Positions 43,904-52,569 of a DNA stretch of 64,000 bases are shown here, in pieces. The position numbers and the translations under genes were made by a program. The notes beneath the pieces were generated by a model, which had not been told where the DNA came from, ran no database searches, and saw nothing but the letters and a program-made list of their open reading frames with translations. Positions within the stretch are counted from its first letter, which is position 1. The number at the start of each line of letters is the position of its first letter. This stretch comes from CAUVKI01 sp963552605 (GTDB taxonomy: Bacteria; Bacillota; Clostridia; Tissierellales; Peptoniphilaceae): the NCBI GenBank assembly GCA_963552605.1, contig CAUVKI010000006.1:1-64000 (forward strand). Direction: 5' to 3'.

Positions 43904-44773
43904 GTGCAGAGCATACTTGATGCAATCAATGAATGGATTAAGGAAATTTTAATCGGATCCATTCAGGGAAATCTTGAAGCTCTGTTCGGAGATGTCAACG
44001 AAAAGGTAGGAACCATAGCGGCAGAGGTAGGCAAGACCCCGCAAGTCTGGAACGGCAGTGTATTTTCCATGATAAAAACCTTATCTGAAAATGTCATTGT
44101 TCCTATTGCGGGGCTTGTCATTACCTATGTGCTTTGCTACGAGCTTATCAGCATGATTATTGACAAAAATAACCTGCACGAGCTTGACACATTTATGTTT
44201 TTCAAGTGGTTTTTCAAGGCGTGGGTAGCGGTATTTATCGTTACCCATACCTTTGATATTACTATGGCGGTATTCGATGTGGCGCAGCACGTCGTATCGG
44301 GGGCAGCCGGTATTATCAGCTCGGACACAAGCATGGATATTTCTTCAACCATAACATCTATGGGCGATAAATTAAAGGATATGGAGATACCGGAGCTTCT
44401 GCTCCTTTCCATAGAAACGGGGCTTGTAAGCCTTTCTATGAAAATCATGTCCATTTTTATTACCGTTGTCATCTACGGCAGAATGATAGAGATCTATTTA
44501 GTCTGCTCCGTCGCCCCGATTCCATTTGCCACTATGACAAATAAAGAATGGGGACAGATCGGAAACAACTATCTGAAAAGCTTATTCGCACTCGGTTTTC
44601 AGGGCTTTTTAATCATGGTATGCGTAGGAATTTATGCCGTCTTGGTAAAGGGCATGACCGTATCGGATAACCTGCATACCGCGATATTTTCCCTTGCGGC
44701 ATATACCGTGCTGCTTTGCTTTATGCTTCTAAAATCAAGTGCTATTTCAAAATCTATTTTTGGAGCACATTAG
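43904..44773 (+). CDS. VirB6/TrbL-like conjugation channel membrane protein
   Basis: A 289-aa protein starting at GTG after AAGGAGG. A periplasm-facing N-terminal part (residues 1-55) is followed by six to seven membrane helices. It matches the TrbL/VirB6-like protein found between Maff2 and PrgI in these elements. It forms part of the inner-membrane transfer channel. Confidence 0.82.
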   Translation: MQSILDAINEWIKEILIGSIQGNLEALFGDVNEKVGTIAAEVGKTPQVWNGSVFSMIKTLSENVIVPIAGLVITYVLCYELISMIIDKNNLHELDTFMFFKWFFKAWVAVFIVTHTFDITMAVFDVAQHVVSGAAGIISSDTSMDISSTITSMGDKLKDMEIPELLLLSIETGLVSLSMKIMSIFITVVIYGRMIEIYLVCSVAPIPFATMTNKEWGQIGNNYLKSLFALGFQGFLIMVCVGIYAVLVKGMTVSDNLHTAIFSLAAYTVLLCFMLLKSSAISKSIFGAH

Positions 44774-44803
44774 CTCTGTAACTTAAAAGGAGGTATCAAA
44801 ACA

Positions 44804-45340
44804 ATCAATAAAAAATACAGCATTATCTATGCCGATCCGCCGTGGAAGTATGAAAGAAACAAGGTACAAGGTGCAGCGGAACATCACTACTCCACGATGG
44901 GCATAGAGGAACTTTGTGCGCTTCCTGTTTCTGAAATTACAGAAAAGGACTGCGTACTTTTTTTGTGGGCTACTTTCCCGCAGCTTAAAGAAGCCCTGCA
45001 GCTTATTAAAGCGTGGGGATTTACCTATAAAACGGTCGCTTTTGTATGGCTGAAAACAAATAAAAAAGCTCTCACATGGTTTTACGGACTTGGCTTTTGG
45101 ACGAGAGGAAATGCGGAAATCTGCCTTCTTGCAACAAAAGGACATCCCAAAAGGCAGGCGAAAAATATTCACCAGCTTATCATAAGCCCCATAGAAGAAC
45201 ACAGCAAAAAACCGGAGGAAGCAAGAAAAAAGATTGTCGCTCTTATGGGAGATATTCCGCGAATCGAGCTTTTTGCAAGAAAAGAAAGTCCCGGCTGGGA
45301 TATATGGGGAAATGAAGTAAAAAGCAATATTACGCTTTGA
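44804..45340 (+). CDS. MT-A70 family DNA adenine methyltransferase with non-standard start
   Basis: About 179 aa. The reading frame begins (I)NKKYSIIYADPPWKYERNK and contains the catalytic DPPW, YSTMGIEELCALP and TRGNAEICLLATKGHP. AAAGGAGGT lies at 44786-44794, and at the proper distance the codon is ATC (44804) where relatives have ATG. No ATG, GTG, TTG or CTG occurs in this frame between the previous stop and the DPPW motif. The first ATG (44897) would remove DPPW. Either translation begins at ATC (rare) or the gene is silenced. Confidence 0.75.
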   Translation: MNKKYSIIYADPPWKYERNKVQGAAEHHYSTMGIEELCALPVSEITEKDCVLFLWATFPQLKEALQLIKAWGFTYKTVAFVWLKTNKKALTWFYGLGFWTRGNAEICLLATKGHPKRQAKNIHQLIISPIEEHSKKPEEARKKIVALMGDIPRIELFARKESPGWDIWGNEVKSNITL

Positions 45341-45356
45341 TGGAAAGGAGGTTTTT

Positions 45357-45752
45357 ATGGCGTATGTACCCGTACCGAAGGATCTGACAAAGGTTAAAAC
45401 GAAGGTTGCCTTTAACCTGACAAAAAGACAGATCCTTTGTTTTACGGCAGCTCTCATTTTAGGGCTGCCTGTTTTCTTTCTCTTAAAGGGAAGCGCAGGC
45501 ACAAGCCTTGCGTCTTTTTTCATGATTTTAGTTATGCTTCCCTTTTTCCTCTTTGCCATGTACGAAAAACACGGACAGCCCCTTGAGGTCATTCTAAAAC
45601 ATATCGTGCAGACAAAGTTTATCAGAAAGAAGGAGCGTCCCTACAGGACGAGAAACTATTATGCCGTTCTCATAAGGCAGAGAAAACTTGAAAAGGAGGT
45701 ATTTCATATTGTTAAAGGACAAAACAAAGGGAAAAAACAGCATAAGAACTAA
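45357..45752 (+). CDS. PrgI family conjugation protein
   Basis: A 131-aa protein (YVPVPKDLTKVKTKVAFNLT) with two membrane helices (about residues 25-42 and 45-65). The PrgI family replaces VirB3 in Gram-positive systems and is encoded just before VirB4, as here. The virB4 start lies inside its 3' end. Confidence 0.88.
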   Translation: MAYVPVPKDLTKVKTKVAFNLTKRQILCFTAALILGLPVFFLLKGSAGTSLASFFMILVMLPFFLFAMYEKHGQPLEVILKHIVQTKFIRKKERPYRTRNYYAVLIRQRKLEKEVFHIVKGQNKGKKQHKN

Positions 45753-48114
45753 ACGAAAGCTGACAAGAAGCGAGAAAAAGCAGATTGCGGAGCTGATTAG
45801 AAAAGCAAACCCGGATAAAAAGGCTTCTTCCGCACAGGAGAGCATCCCCTACCTTTCCATGTATCCGGACGGAATCTGTAAAGTAACGGAAAACAGATAC
45901 AGTAGGTGCATTGCCTTTTCCGACATCAACTATCAGCTTGCAGGAGCAGATGAGAAAACCGCAATCTTTTAAAACTGGTGCGACTTTCTTAATTACTTTG
46001 ATTCCTCTGTGGATGTGCAGCTTTCCTTTATCAATCAGGGAAGCCGCGGAGAAGCAAAAGAAGCGATTGAAATTCCAAAGCGGGATGATGACTTTAATTC
46101 CATAAGAACGGAATATCAGAAAATGCTTTCCGAGCAGCTTTCCAAAGGAAACAACGGACTTGTGAAGCTGAAATTCGTAACATTCAGTATAGAAGCGGAC
46201 AGCTTAAGTGCTGCAAAGGCAAGGCTAAACCGCATTGAAACGGATATGCTGAACAATTTCAAGGTGCTTGGTGTAAGTGCTCATTCTATGAACGGATATG
46301 AGAGGTTAAAAACTTTACACGGTATTTTTCATCCGGAGGGAGAACCGTTTTTCTTTTCTTGGGACTATCTTGTTCCGTCAGGACTGTCAACCAAAGATTT
46401 TATCGCACCGTCCTCTTTTTACTTCGGGGAAGGCAGAACCTTTCGCATAGGCGGTAAACTTGGTGCGGTAAGCTTTCTTGAAATCTTGGCTCCGGAATTA
46501 AACGACCGCATATTATCCGATCTTTTAGATCTTGAAACGGGAATGATTGTAAACCTGCATATCAAAAGCATCGATCAGGCGGAGGCAATCAAAACAATCA
46601 AAAGAAAAATCACAGACCTTGACAAAATGAAGATTGACGAGCAGAAAAAAGCCGTCCGATCCGGCTATGACATGGACATTATCCCGTCCGATCTTGCCAC
46701 CTATGGCGGCGAAGCAAAAAATCTTTTGCAGGATCTTCAAAGCAGAAACGAAAGAATGTTTCTTGTTACTTTTTTAGTCGTGAACATGGCAGGCAGCAAA
46801 AGAAAGCTGGATAATGACATCTTTGCCGCCGCGGGAATTGCACAGAAATATAACTGTGCGCTTACCCGCCTTGACTTTCAGCAGGAGGAAGGATTGATGT
46901 TAAGCATTCCTATTGGAAGAAATGAAATTGAAATTCAAAGAGGACTTACCACCTCAAGCACTGCCGTATTCATTCCCTTTATTACGCAGGAGCTTTTTCA
47001 GGGCGGCGAAGCTCTCTATTATGGGCTTAATGCTCTTTCAAACAACATGATTTTATGCGACAGAAAGCAGCTGAAAAATCCGAACGGCTTGATTCTCGGA
47101 ACACCGGGTTCAGGTAAATCCTTTGCGGCAAAGCGTGAAATTACAAACGCCTTTTTAATTACGAATGATGACATTTATATATCAGATCCGGAATCGGAAT
47201 ATTCCCCCTTGGTAAACAGCCTTTTGGGACAGGTCATCCGTATCTCTCCCACAAGCAAAGAGTATATCAATCCTATGGATATAAACCTTAATTACAGCGA
47301 GGATGATAATCCCCTTGCCTTAAAATCGGATTTTATCCTTTCTCTTTGCGAGCTTGTAGTAGGCGGAAAAGAAGGACTTGCCCCCGTGGAAAAAACGGTC
47401 ATCGATCGCTCGGTAAGAAATATTTACAGAGAGTTTCTTGCAGATCCGGCAACGGAAAAGATGCCGATTTTAGGAGACCTTTACGATGAGCTTTTAAGAC
47501 AGCCTGAGCCGGAGGCTGCACGAGTTGCGGCAGCACTTGAACTTTATGTAACGGGCTCTCTCAATGTATTTAATCACAGAACCAATGTAGAGCTTACGAA
47601 CCGCCTTGTATGCTTTGACATTAAAAGCCTCGGAAAGCAGCTTAAAAAGCTGGGAATGTTAATTGTTCAGGATCAGATCTGGAACCGTGTCACCATCAAC
47701 AGAGCGCAAAGTAAAGCAACCCGCTACTACATGGATGAATTTCATTTGCTACTTCGTGAAGAGCAGACAGCCGCATATTCCGTTGAAATCTGGAAACGTT
47801 TCAGAAAATGGTCGGGCATCCCGACAGGAATCACTCAAAATGTAAAGGATCTTTTATCAAGCAGGGAGGTTGAAAACATTTTTGAAAACAGCGATTTTGT
47901 TCTGATGTTAAATCAGGCGGTAAGCGACAGAAATATCCTTGCAAAACAGCTTAATATTTCTCCGCAGCAGATGAAGTATGTAACGCATACGGAAGCCAGA
48001 GAAGGACTGCTCTTTTACGGAAATGTTATCCTGCCTTTTGTGGATCACTTCCCGAAAGATACAAAACTTTACAAGGTGATGACGACAAAGCCGGAGGAAG
48101 TGAGCGGCGAATGA
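45709..48114 (+). pseudogene. VirB4 conjugation ATPase interrupted by an in-frame ochre codon
   Basis: The frame starts at TTG 45709 (AGGAGG upstream) and runs to 48114 except for TAA at 45970-45972. Across that codon the sequence reads LAGADEKTAIF-stop-NWCDFLNYFDSSVDVQLSFI, fully collinear with VirB4 homologues, where Glu (GAA) is expected. A single base change explains it. The downstream part (701 aa from the ATG at 46009) keeps Walker A GTPGSGKSF and Walker B YYMDEFHLLL. Re-initiation at 46009 could give a protein lacking about the first 100 residues; otherwise the gene is dead. Confidence 0.88.
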
Positions 48115-49028
48115 AGAAACTAACGCATTTCAGCCTGTTTACCGGAATCGGAGGAATCGATCTTGCGGCGGAAGCCGCAGGCTTTTCTACCGTTTGTCAG
48201 TGTGAATGGGCGGACTTTCCAAACTCCGTACTAAAAAAACACTGGCCGGATGTTCCGCGTTTTCAGGATATTACTACCGTTACAAAGGAGGCATTTATTG
48301 AAAAAACAGGACAAGATACCGTCACCCTCATATCTGGAGGTTTCCCGTGCCAGCCATTTTCCGCAATCGGAGCAAAAAAGGGTTTTACAGACCCCTGTTA
48401 CCTCTGGCCGCAGATGTGCAGAGTTATTAAAGAGCTCAAGCCCCGGTTCGTGCTTGGCGAAAATGTTGCTAACTTCGTCAATATGGGGCTCAACAAAACG
48501 ATCATTGACTTGGGAAAAGCGGGATATGCCGTTTGGACATTTTTACTTACTGCTTGCAGCGTCAGCGCATGGCATGAACGCAAGCGAACTTTTATCGTGG
48601 GGGCAGATGTTTCCAACGCCCCTTGCATCCGACACGGGAACAAGACCGGCAGTGCCGCAGGTAATCCTATCTCCTGCGGGCTCTTTTCGCAGGAAGAAGA
48701 AAACGGGACACTGGTCGGCAAATCTGTCGGAGGCGATCTACTATCTGGAGAAAAATGCAGATCCAAAACTTCGCTTCAATCCGGAGTGGGTGGAGTGGCT
48801 GATGGGATTCCCGCGAGCGTGGACGGACGTTTCCTCTGGATAACGGAGCCTACGGATATTCCGAGGCTTACAGAGGATAAAAAAGACCGGGTAAAGCGAT
48901 TAAAGGCACTGGGCAATGCCGTTGTTCCCGCGCAGGTTTACCCGATTCTGAAATACATTGCAGATATTGAACTTGGGCGCTGCAAAAACTCTTGCGTCTT
49001 TTCAAGAAAGGAAGGTGATGCACTTTGA
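48111..49028 (+). CDS. C5-cytosine DNA methyltransferase
   Basis: A 305-aa M.HhaI-type enzyme. SAM motif FSLFTGIGGIDLAAEAAGF, catalytic ISGGFPCQPFSAIG, ENVANF, and motif VIII region SAWHERKRTFIVG. Near the C-terminus motif X, LKALGNAVVPAQVYPI. The target-recognition part (about residues 165-245) has an oddity: frame +1 is open from 48250 to 48843 and encodes MFPTPLASD and FNPEWVEWLMGFPRAWTDV, a signature I know from phage/element methyltransferases. The coding frame over the same DNA reads GVGGVADGIPASVDGR. It may protect the element from restriction. Confidence 0.85.
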   Translation: MKKLTHFSLFTGIGGIDLAAEAAGFSTVCQCEWADFPNSVLKKHWPDVPRFQDITTVTKEAFIEKTGQDTVTLISGGFPCQPFSAIGAKKGFTDPCYLWPQMCRVIKELKPRFVLGENVANFVNMGLNKTIIDLGKAGYAVWTFLLTACSVSAWHERKRTFIVGADVSNAPCIRHGNKTGSAAGNPISCGLFSQEEENGTLVGKSVGGDLLSGEKCRSKTSLQSGVGGVADGIPASVDGRFLWITEPTDIPRLTEDKKDRVKRLKALGNAVVPAQVYPILKYIADIELGRCKNSCVFSRKEGDAL

Positions 49029-50929
49029 AAGAACCTCTAAAGCCCCGTGATAAGTTCAGGCAGAAAATGAGCCGGGACGGACTTGTCAGAGAAAATATGA
49101 CAACAGGAGAAACGGGAAATATATCGAGCAGAGTAAACGAAAATTCCGTTCAGGATGTTCCCGAAAGCCTGATACAAGGTAAAGAAATCTCTAACAAAAA
49201 ATCCTCAAGGCTTACCTTTACCGAAGAAGAAAGAAATATTCCGGAGCTTCAAAAGTATATTAAAAAATCGGATCAGGCGGCAGACCGACTTGACGAGGCA
49301 AGGGATAAAATTCCAAAGAAAAAAGTTCTTTCCTTTGACCGTGAGTTTGACGAAAAAACAGGAAAAGGAAAAACGAGACTTCACTTTGAAGAAAAAGAAA
49401 AGCCGATCGGAACGGGAAAAGGTATAAACCCTATTTCCCCCGCACTGAATGAAGCCGGCGCCTTTGTGCATAAGAAAATCCATGAGGCGGAGCATGACAA
49501 TGCAGGTGTTGAAGCGGCACACAAAACCGAAAAGGCTGCTGAAACACTTGGAAGATTCAGCGTAAGAAAAGCAAGACAAAATTACAGAAATCAAAAACTA
49601 AAGCCTTACCGCACCGCAAGAAAAGCGGAGAAAGCCGCAGAAAAGGCAAATGCAAGGTATTTTTACAAAAAGGCAATGTATGAAAATCCGAATCTGTCAT
49701 CTGCAAATCCTTTTAGTCGTATGTGGCAGAAAAGACGCCTTAAAAGAAAGTATGCCGCAGAGCTTCGTAAGAAAGGACAAAAAGCGGCAAAGGCGGCAAA
49801 GAAGTCTGCGAAAAAAACAAAACAGGCAGGCTCCTTTATTATACGGCACAGACGAGGGATTGCGATTCTGATTGCTCTCTCTTTAATATTCATTTTGATT
49901 TTTACCGGTTTATCATCCTGCTCCTCTCTTTTATCCGGAGGCTTTAACGGCGTTTTAGGAACAAGCTATACATCAGAGGACAGCGATCTTGTGGCGGTGG
50001 AAAATGCCTATGCAGCTATGGAAAATGAGCTGCAGGGAAAAATAGACAATGTGGAAAAGGATTATCCCGGCTATGACGAGTACAAATATGAGCTTGACGG
50101 TATCGGGCACAATCCTCATGAACTTGCTTCCATTCTTACGGCAAAGCACCAAAGCTACACCCTTTCCAAAGTGCAAGCAGACCTACAGAAAATTTTTGGA
50201 AAGCAGTATTCTCTCACCTTAAAAGAAGAAGTTGAGGTGCGCTACAAAACGGAAACACATACCGATCCCGATATGGGAGAAACCACAAAGGAAGAAGTCC
50301 CATATAACTATTACATTCTTCATGTCAGGCTGAAAACGACACCACTTTCTGATATTGCAAGAGAAATCCTAAATGAAGATGAGCTGAAAATGTACCGTGT
50401 CTATCTTGAAACCAGCGGAAACAAGCCCCTTGTATTCGGCGGCGGTTCTCCTGACGGAAGTGCTTCGGAGGATTTAAGCGGTGTTCATTTTGTAAATGGC
50501 ACCCGTCCCGGAAATCCGGAGCTTGTAAATCTTGCAAAGAAACAGGTCGGAAATGTGGGAGGCTATCCTTACTGGAGCTGGTACGGCTTTAATGGACGTG
50601 TGGAATGGTGCGCCTGCTTTGTATCGTGGTGCTACCACAAGGCAGGAAAAAGCGAACCGCGCTTTGCGGGCTGTCAGTCGCAGGGAGTACCATGGTTTAC
50701 CTCGCGCGGACAATGGGGAGCAAGAGGCTACAAGAATATCGCTCCGGGAGATGCCATTTTCTTTGACTGGGACGGCGACGGCGGAGCCGATCATGTGGGA
50801 ATTGTAATCGGAACGGATGGAAGCCGTGTTTATACCGTTGAAGGAAATTCCGGTGATGCCTGCAAGATTAAAAGCTATGACATAAATTCCGGCTATATCA
50901 AAGGCTACGGTCTGATGAACTGGGATTAA
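49025..50929 (+). CDS. CHAP-domain cell-wall hydrolase of the conjugation apparatus (CD1108-like)
   Basis: A 634-aa protein starting at TTG 49025 after GGAAGGTGATG. A long basic cytoplasmic region (1-275) is followed by one membrane helix (RRGIAILIALSLIFILIFTG) and an outside domain. The C-terminal CHAP amidase/peptidase domain (from about residue 500) has the catalytic Cys in GRVEWCACFVSWCYHKAGK and His in GGADHVGIVIG. It corresponds to VirB1-like enzymes that open the wall for the transfer channel. Confidence 0.85.
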   Translation: MKEPLKPRDKFRQKMSRDGLVRENMTTGETGNISSRVNENSVQDVPESLIQGKEISNKKSSRLTFTEEERNIPELQKYIKKSDQAADRLDEARDKIPKKKVLSFDREFDEKTGKGKTRLHFEEKEKPIGTGKGINPISPALNEAGAFVHKKIHEAEHDNAGVEAAHKTEKAAETLGRFSVRKARQNYRNQKLKPYRTARKAEKAAEKANARYFYKKAMYENPNLSSANPFSRMWQKRRLKRKYAAELRKKGQKAAKAAKKSAKKTKQAGSFIIRHRRGIAILIALSLIFILIFTGLSSCSSLLSGGFNGVLGTSYTSEDSDLVAVENAYAAMENELQGKIDNVEKDYPGYDEYKYELDGIGHNPHELASILTAKHQSYTLSKVQADLQKIFGKQYSLTLKEEVEVRYKTETHTDPDMGETTKEEVPYNYYILHVRLKTTPLSDIAREILNEDELKMYRVYLETSGNKPLVFGGGSPDGSASEDLSGVHFVNGTRPGNPELVNLAKKQVGNVGGYPYWSWYGFNGRVEWCACFVSWCYHKAGKSEPRFAGCQSQGVPWFTSRGQWGARGYKNIAPGDAIFFDWDGDGGADHVGIVIGTDGSRVYTVEGNSGDACKIKSYDINSGYIKGYGLMNWD

Positions 50930-50951
50930 AAATCGAAAGGAGAAAATATTT

Positions 50952-51206
50952 ATGGCAAACAAAAGAATCTTAAAAATCGAAAAGGAAATTCAAAAAACCC
51001 GTGAGAAAATCACGGAACAACAGAACAAATTAAAAGAACTTGAAGTGCAGAAAACGGAGGCGGAAAATCTTGAAATCGTACAGATGGTAAGGTCGCTTCA
51101 CATGACCCCTGCCGAGCTTTCCGAATTTTTAGCAAAGGGTGTAATTCCCGACAATGAATCTATTACAGAAAATGAGTATATGGAGGATATGGAAAATGAA
51201 GAATAA
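50952..51206 (+). CDS. DUF4315 family small protein
   Basis: An 84-aa, strongly coiled-coil protein (ILKIEKEIQKTREKITEQQN) with a helical tail (MTPAELSEFLAKGVIPDN). It is regularly found between the CHAP hydrolase and the DUF4366 protein; the function is unknown. The next ATG lies inside its last codons. Confidence 0.82.
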   Translation: MANKRILKIEKEIQKTREKITEQQNKLKELEVQKTEAENLEIVQMVRSLHMTPAELSEFLAKGVIPDNESITENEYMEDMENEE

Positions 51207-51861
51207 AATCATAATGAGAATAACGACTGCTCTCTTTGCCGCCCTGATCCTTATGGGCGGCTTTTCAATTCCCGCTTATGCCGGCGGAGGCGGTGATGCC
51301 ACGAATGACAGTAATGTAAAAACAGAGGAAAAGAAAGAAGAAAAAAAGCCCCTTACTCCGGACGGCAACATGAGCCTTATAGATAATATCAAGGGCGATG
51401 CCGCAAAGGATAAGGAATTTATCATTGTAAAAAGCAGGGGCGGAAATTACTTCTATATCGTGATAGACCATGCTGCGCAGGGAGAAAACACCGTTCATTT
51501 CTTAAATCAGGTGGACGAAAAGGATCTGCTTTCCATTATTGATGAAAAAGACATCCTGACCGCAAAACCGGAGCTTCCGAAGCAGGAACAGCCGAAACAG
51601 GAAACGGAAAACCCTAAGCCCGAAGAAAAACCGGAGAAAAAGAATCCTGCAGGAATGATTGCGCTATCCCTTATTCTCATTCTCGGACTTGCCGGCGGAG
51701 CGTTTTATTATTTTAAGTTCCTAAAGCCGAAGCAGAATGTAAAAGGAACAACTGACCTTGACGAGTTCGACTTTGAGGATTACGAGGACGATTTTACAGA
51801 AGATGGCGACGAGGACGGCGAAGAAATTTCAGAGGAAACAGAGCCGGATGAAACAGTATGA
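51196..51861 (+). CDS. DUF4366 family membrane protein (CD1107-like)
   Basis: 221 aa. A signal peptide (KIIMRITTALFAALILMGGF ... AYA) is followed by an extracellular domain, a Pro/Glu/Lys-rich stalk (PKQEQPKQETENPKPEEKPE), a membrane helix (MIALSLILILGLAGGAFYYF) and a very acidic cytoplasmic tail. Typical of Tn1549-like transfer regions. Start chosen at 51196 rather than 51154 because of the signal peptide. Confidence 0.82.
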   Translation: MKNKIIMRITTALFAALILMGGFSIPAYAGGGGDATNDSNVKTEEKKEEKKPLTPDGNMSLIDNIKGDAAKDKEFIIVKSRGGNYFYIVIDHAAQGENTVHFLNQVDEKDLLSIIDEKDILTAKPELPKQEQPKQETENPKPEEKPEKKNPAGMIALSLILILGLAGGAFYYFKFLKPKQNVKGTTDLDEFDFEDYEDDFTEDGDEDGEEISEETEPDETV

Positions 51862-52040
51862 CATGGTTTACAGACAGTATTTATGAGCGACTGATGACGG
51901 AAAAACCGAAATGCGGGCGGTTCGAAAAAGAGCCGCCTGCTTCTTTTTCCTCAAAATGCGAGGGCTGCCCTTACAGGGGAAAGACCCTCTGCATCGGGTA
52001 CTGTATCAGGAAAATAAAAGAAAAAGACCACTGCCTATAA
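51858..52040 (+). CDS. Cys-rich small protein of the conjugative element
   Basis: A 60-aa protein with six Cys spaced as in small zinc-binding proteins (KPKCGRFEK, KCEGCPYRGKTLCIGYC). It overlaps the preceding stop by 4 nt, so it is probably translated. No function is known to me. Confidence 0.6.
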   Translation: MTWFTDSIYERLMTEKPKCGRFEKEPPASFSSKCEGCPYRGKTLCIGYCIRKIKEKDHCL

Positions 52041-52057
52041 AGCAGTAGTCATAATTT

Positions 52058-52510
52058 CTAATATTCTTCCGGAATTGTTTTGTGGAAAGTTAAATCATAT
52101 CTCAATGAAAGTGTGCTGATATTATCACGAAAAACTGTTCTGAATTTTTTCATTGACGAAGAAAATGTAGCGTTTTCCCAATCGCCATTGTGATTTTTAT
52201 AGATGATTCCTGTTTGCTCCACTTTACTTACATCATCCAAAAAGTCATTACATGCAGCTATCATTGCACGCAAAGAATTTTTTGTATCATCGGAAAATTT
52301 ATTTTTTGCAAGAATGGAAACAATTCCATTTTTTATTTCAAGAGCCTACTGTTCACACCATGATTTAACTTCCATTTCAATGGGATTTACCAACAGCCTT
52401 TTAGATTCAAGAAAGAAGAATATTTCTTGAATGCTATTTTTTTCTGCTTCGGTATATTCACACGATATGCCACCTAAAGGTGTATCAATGCCAGTGATTC
52501 TAACTCCCAT
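52058..52510 (-). pseudogene. DUF6650-like cargo gene interrupted by an amber codon
   Basis: With ATG 52510 and AGGTGGTG upstream, the minus strand reads MGVRITGIDTPLGGISCEYT to VKSWCEQ, then TAG (52348-52346). It continues in the same frame, ALEIKNGIVSILAKNKFSDD to GDWENATFSSSMKKFRTVFR and TFHKTIPEEY. Reading through gives one protein of about 150 aa of a kind I recall as DUF6650. It is antisense to its surroundings, a cargo gene placed between two transfer genes. Confidence 0.65.
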
Positions 52511-52569
52511 TTCATCACCACCTATTACGATATATTTTGTTTTTTATTATACCACGAAGGAGGTATTTT

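Noticed and set aside
45970..45972. Stop-codon recoding (TAA or TAG read as an amino acid)
   Set aside because: TAA, TAG and TGA all serve as normal stops of intact genes in the window, so the internal stops are better explained as mutations.
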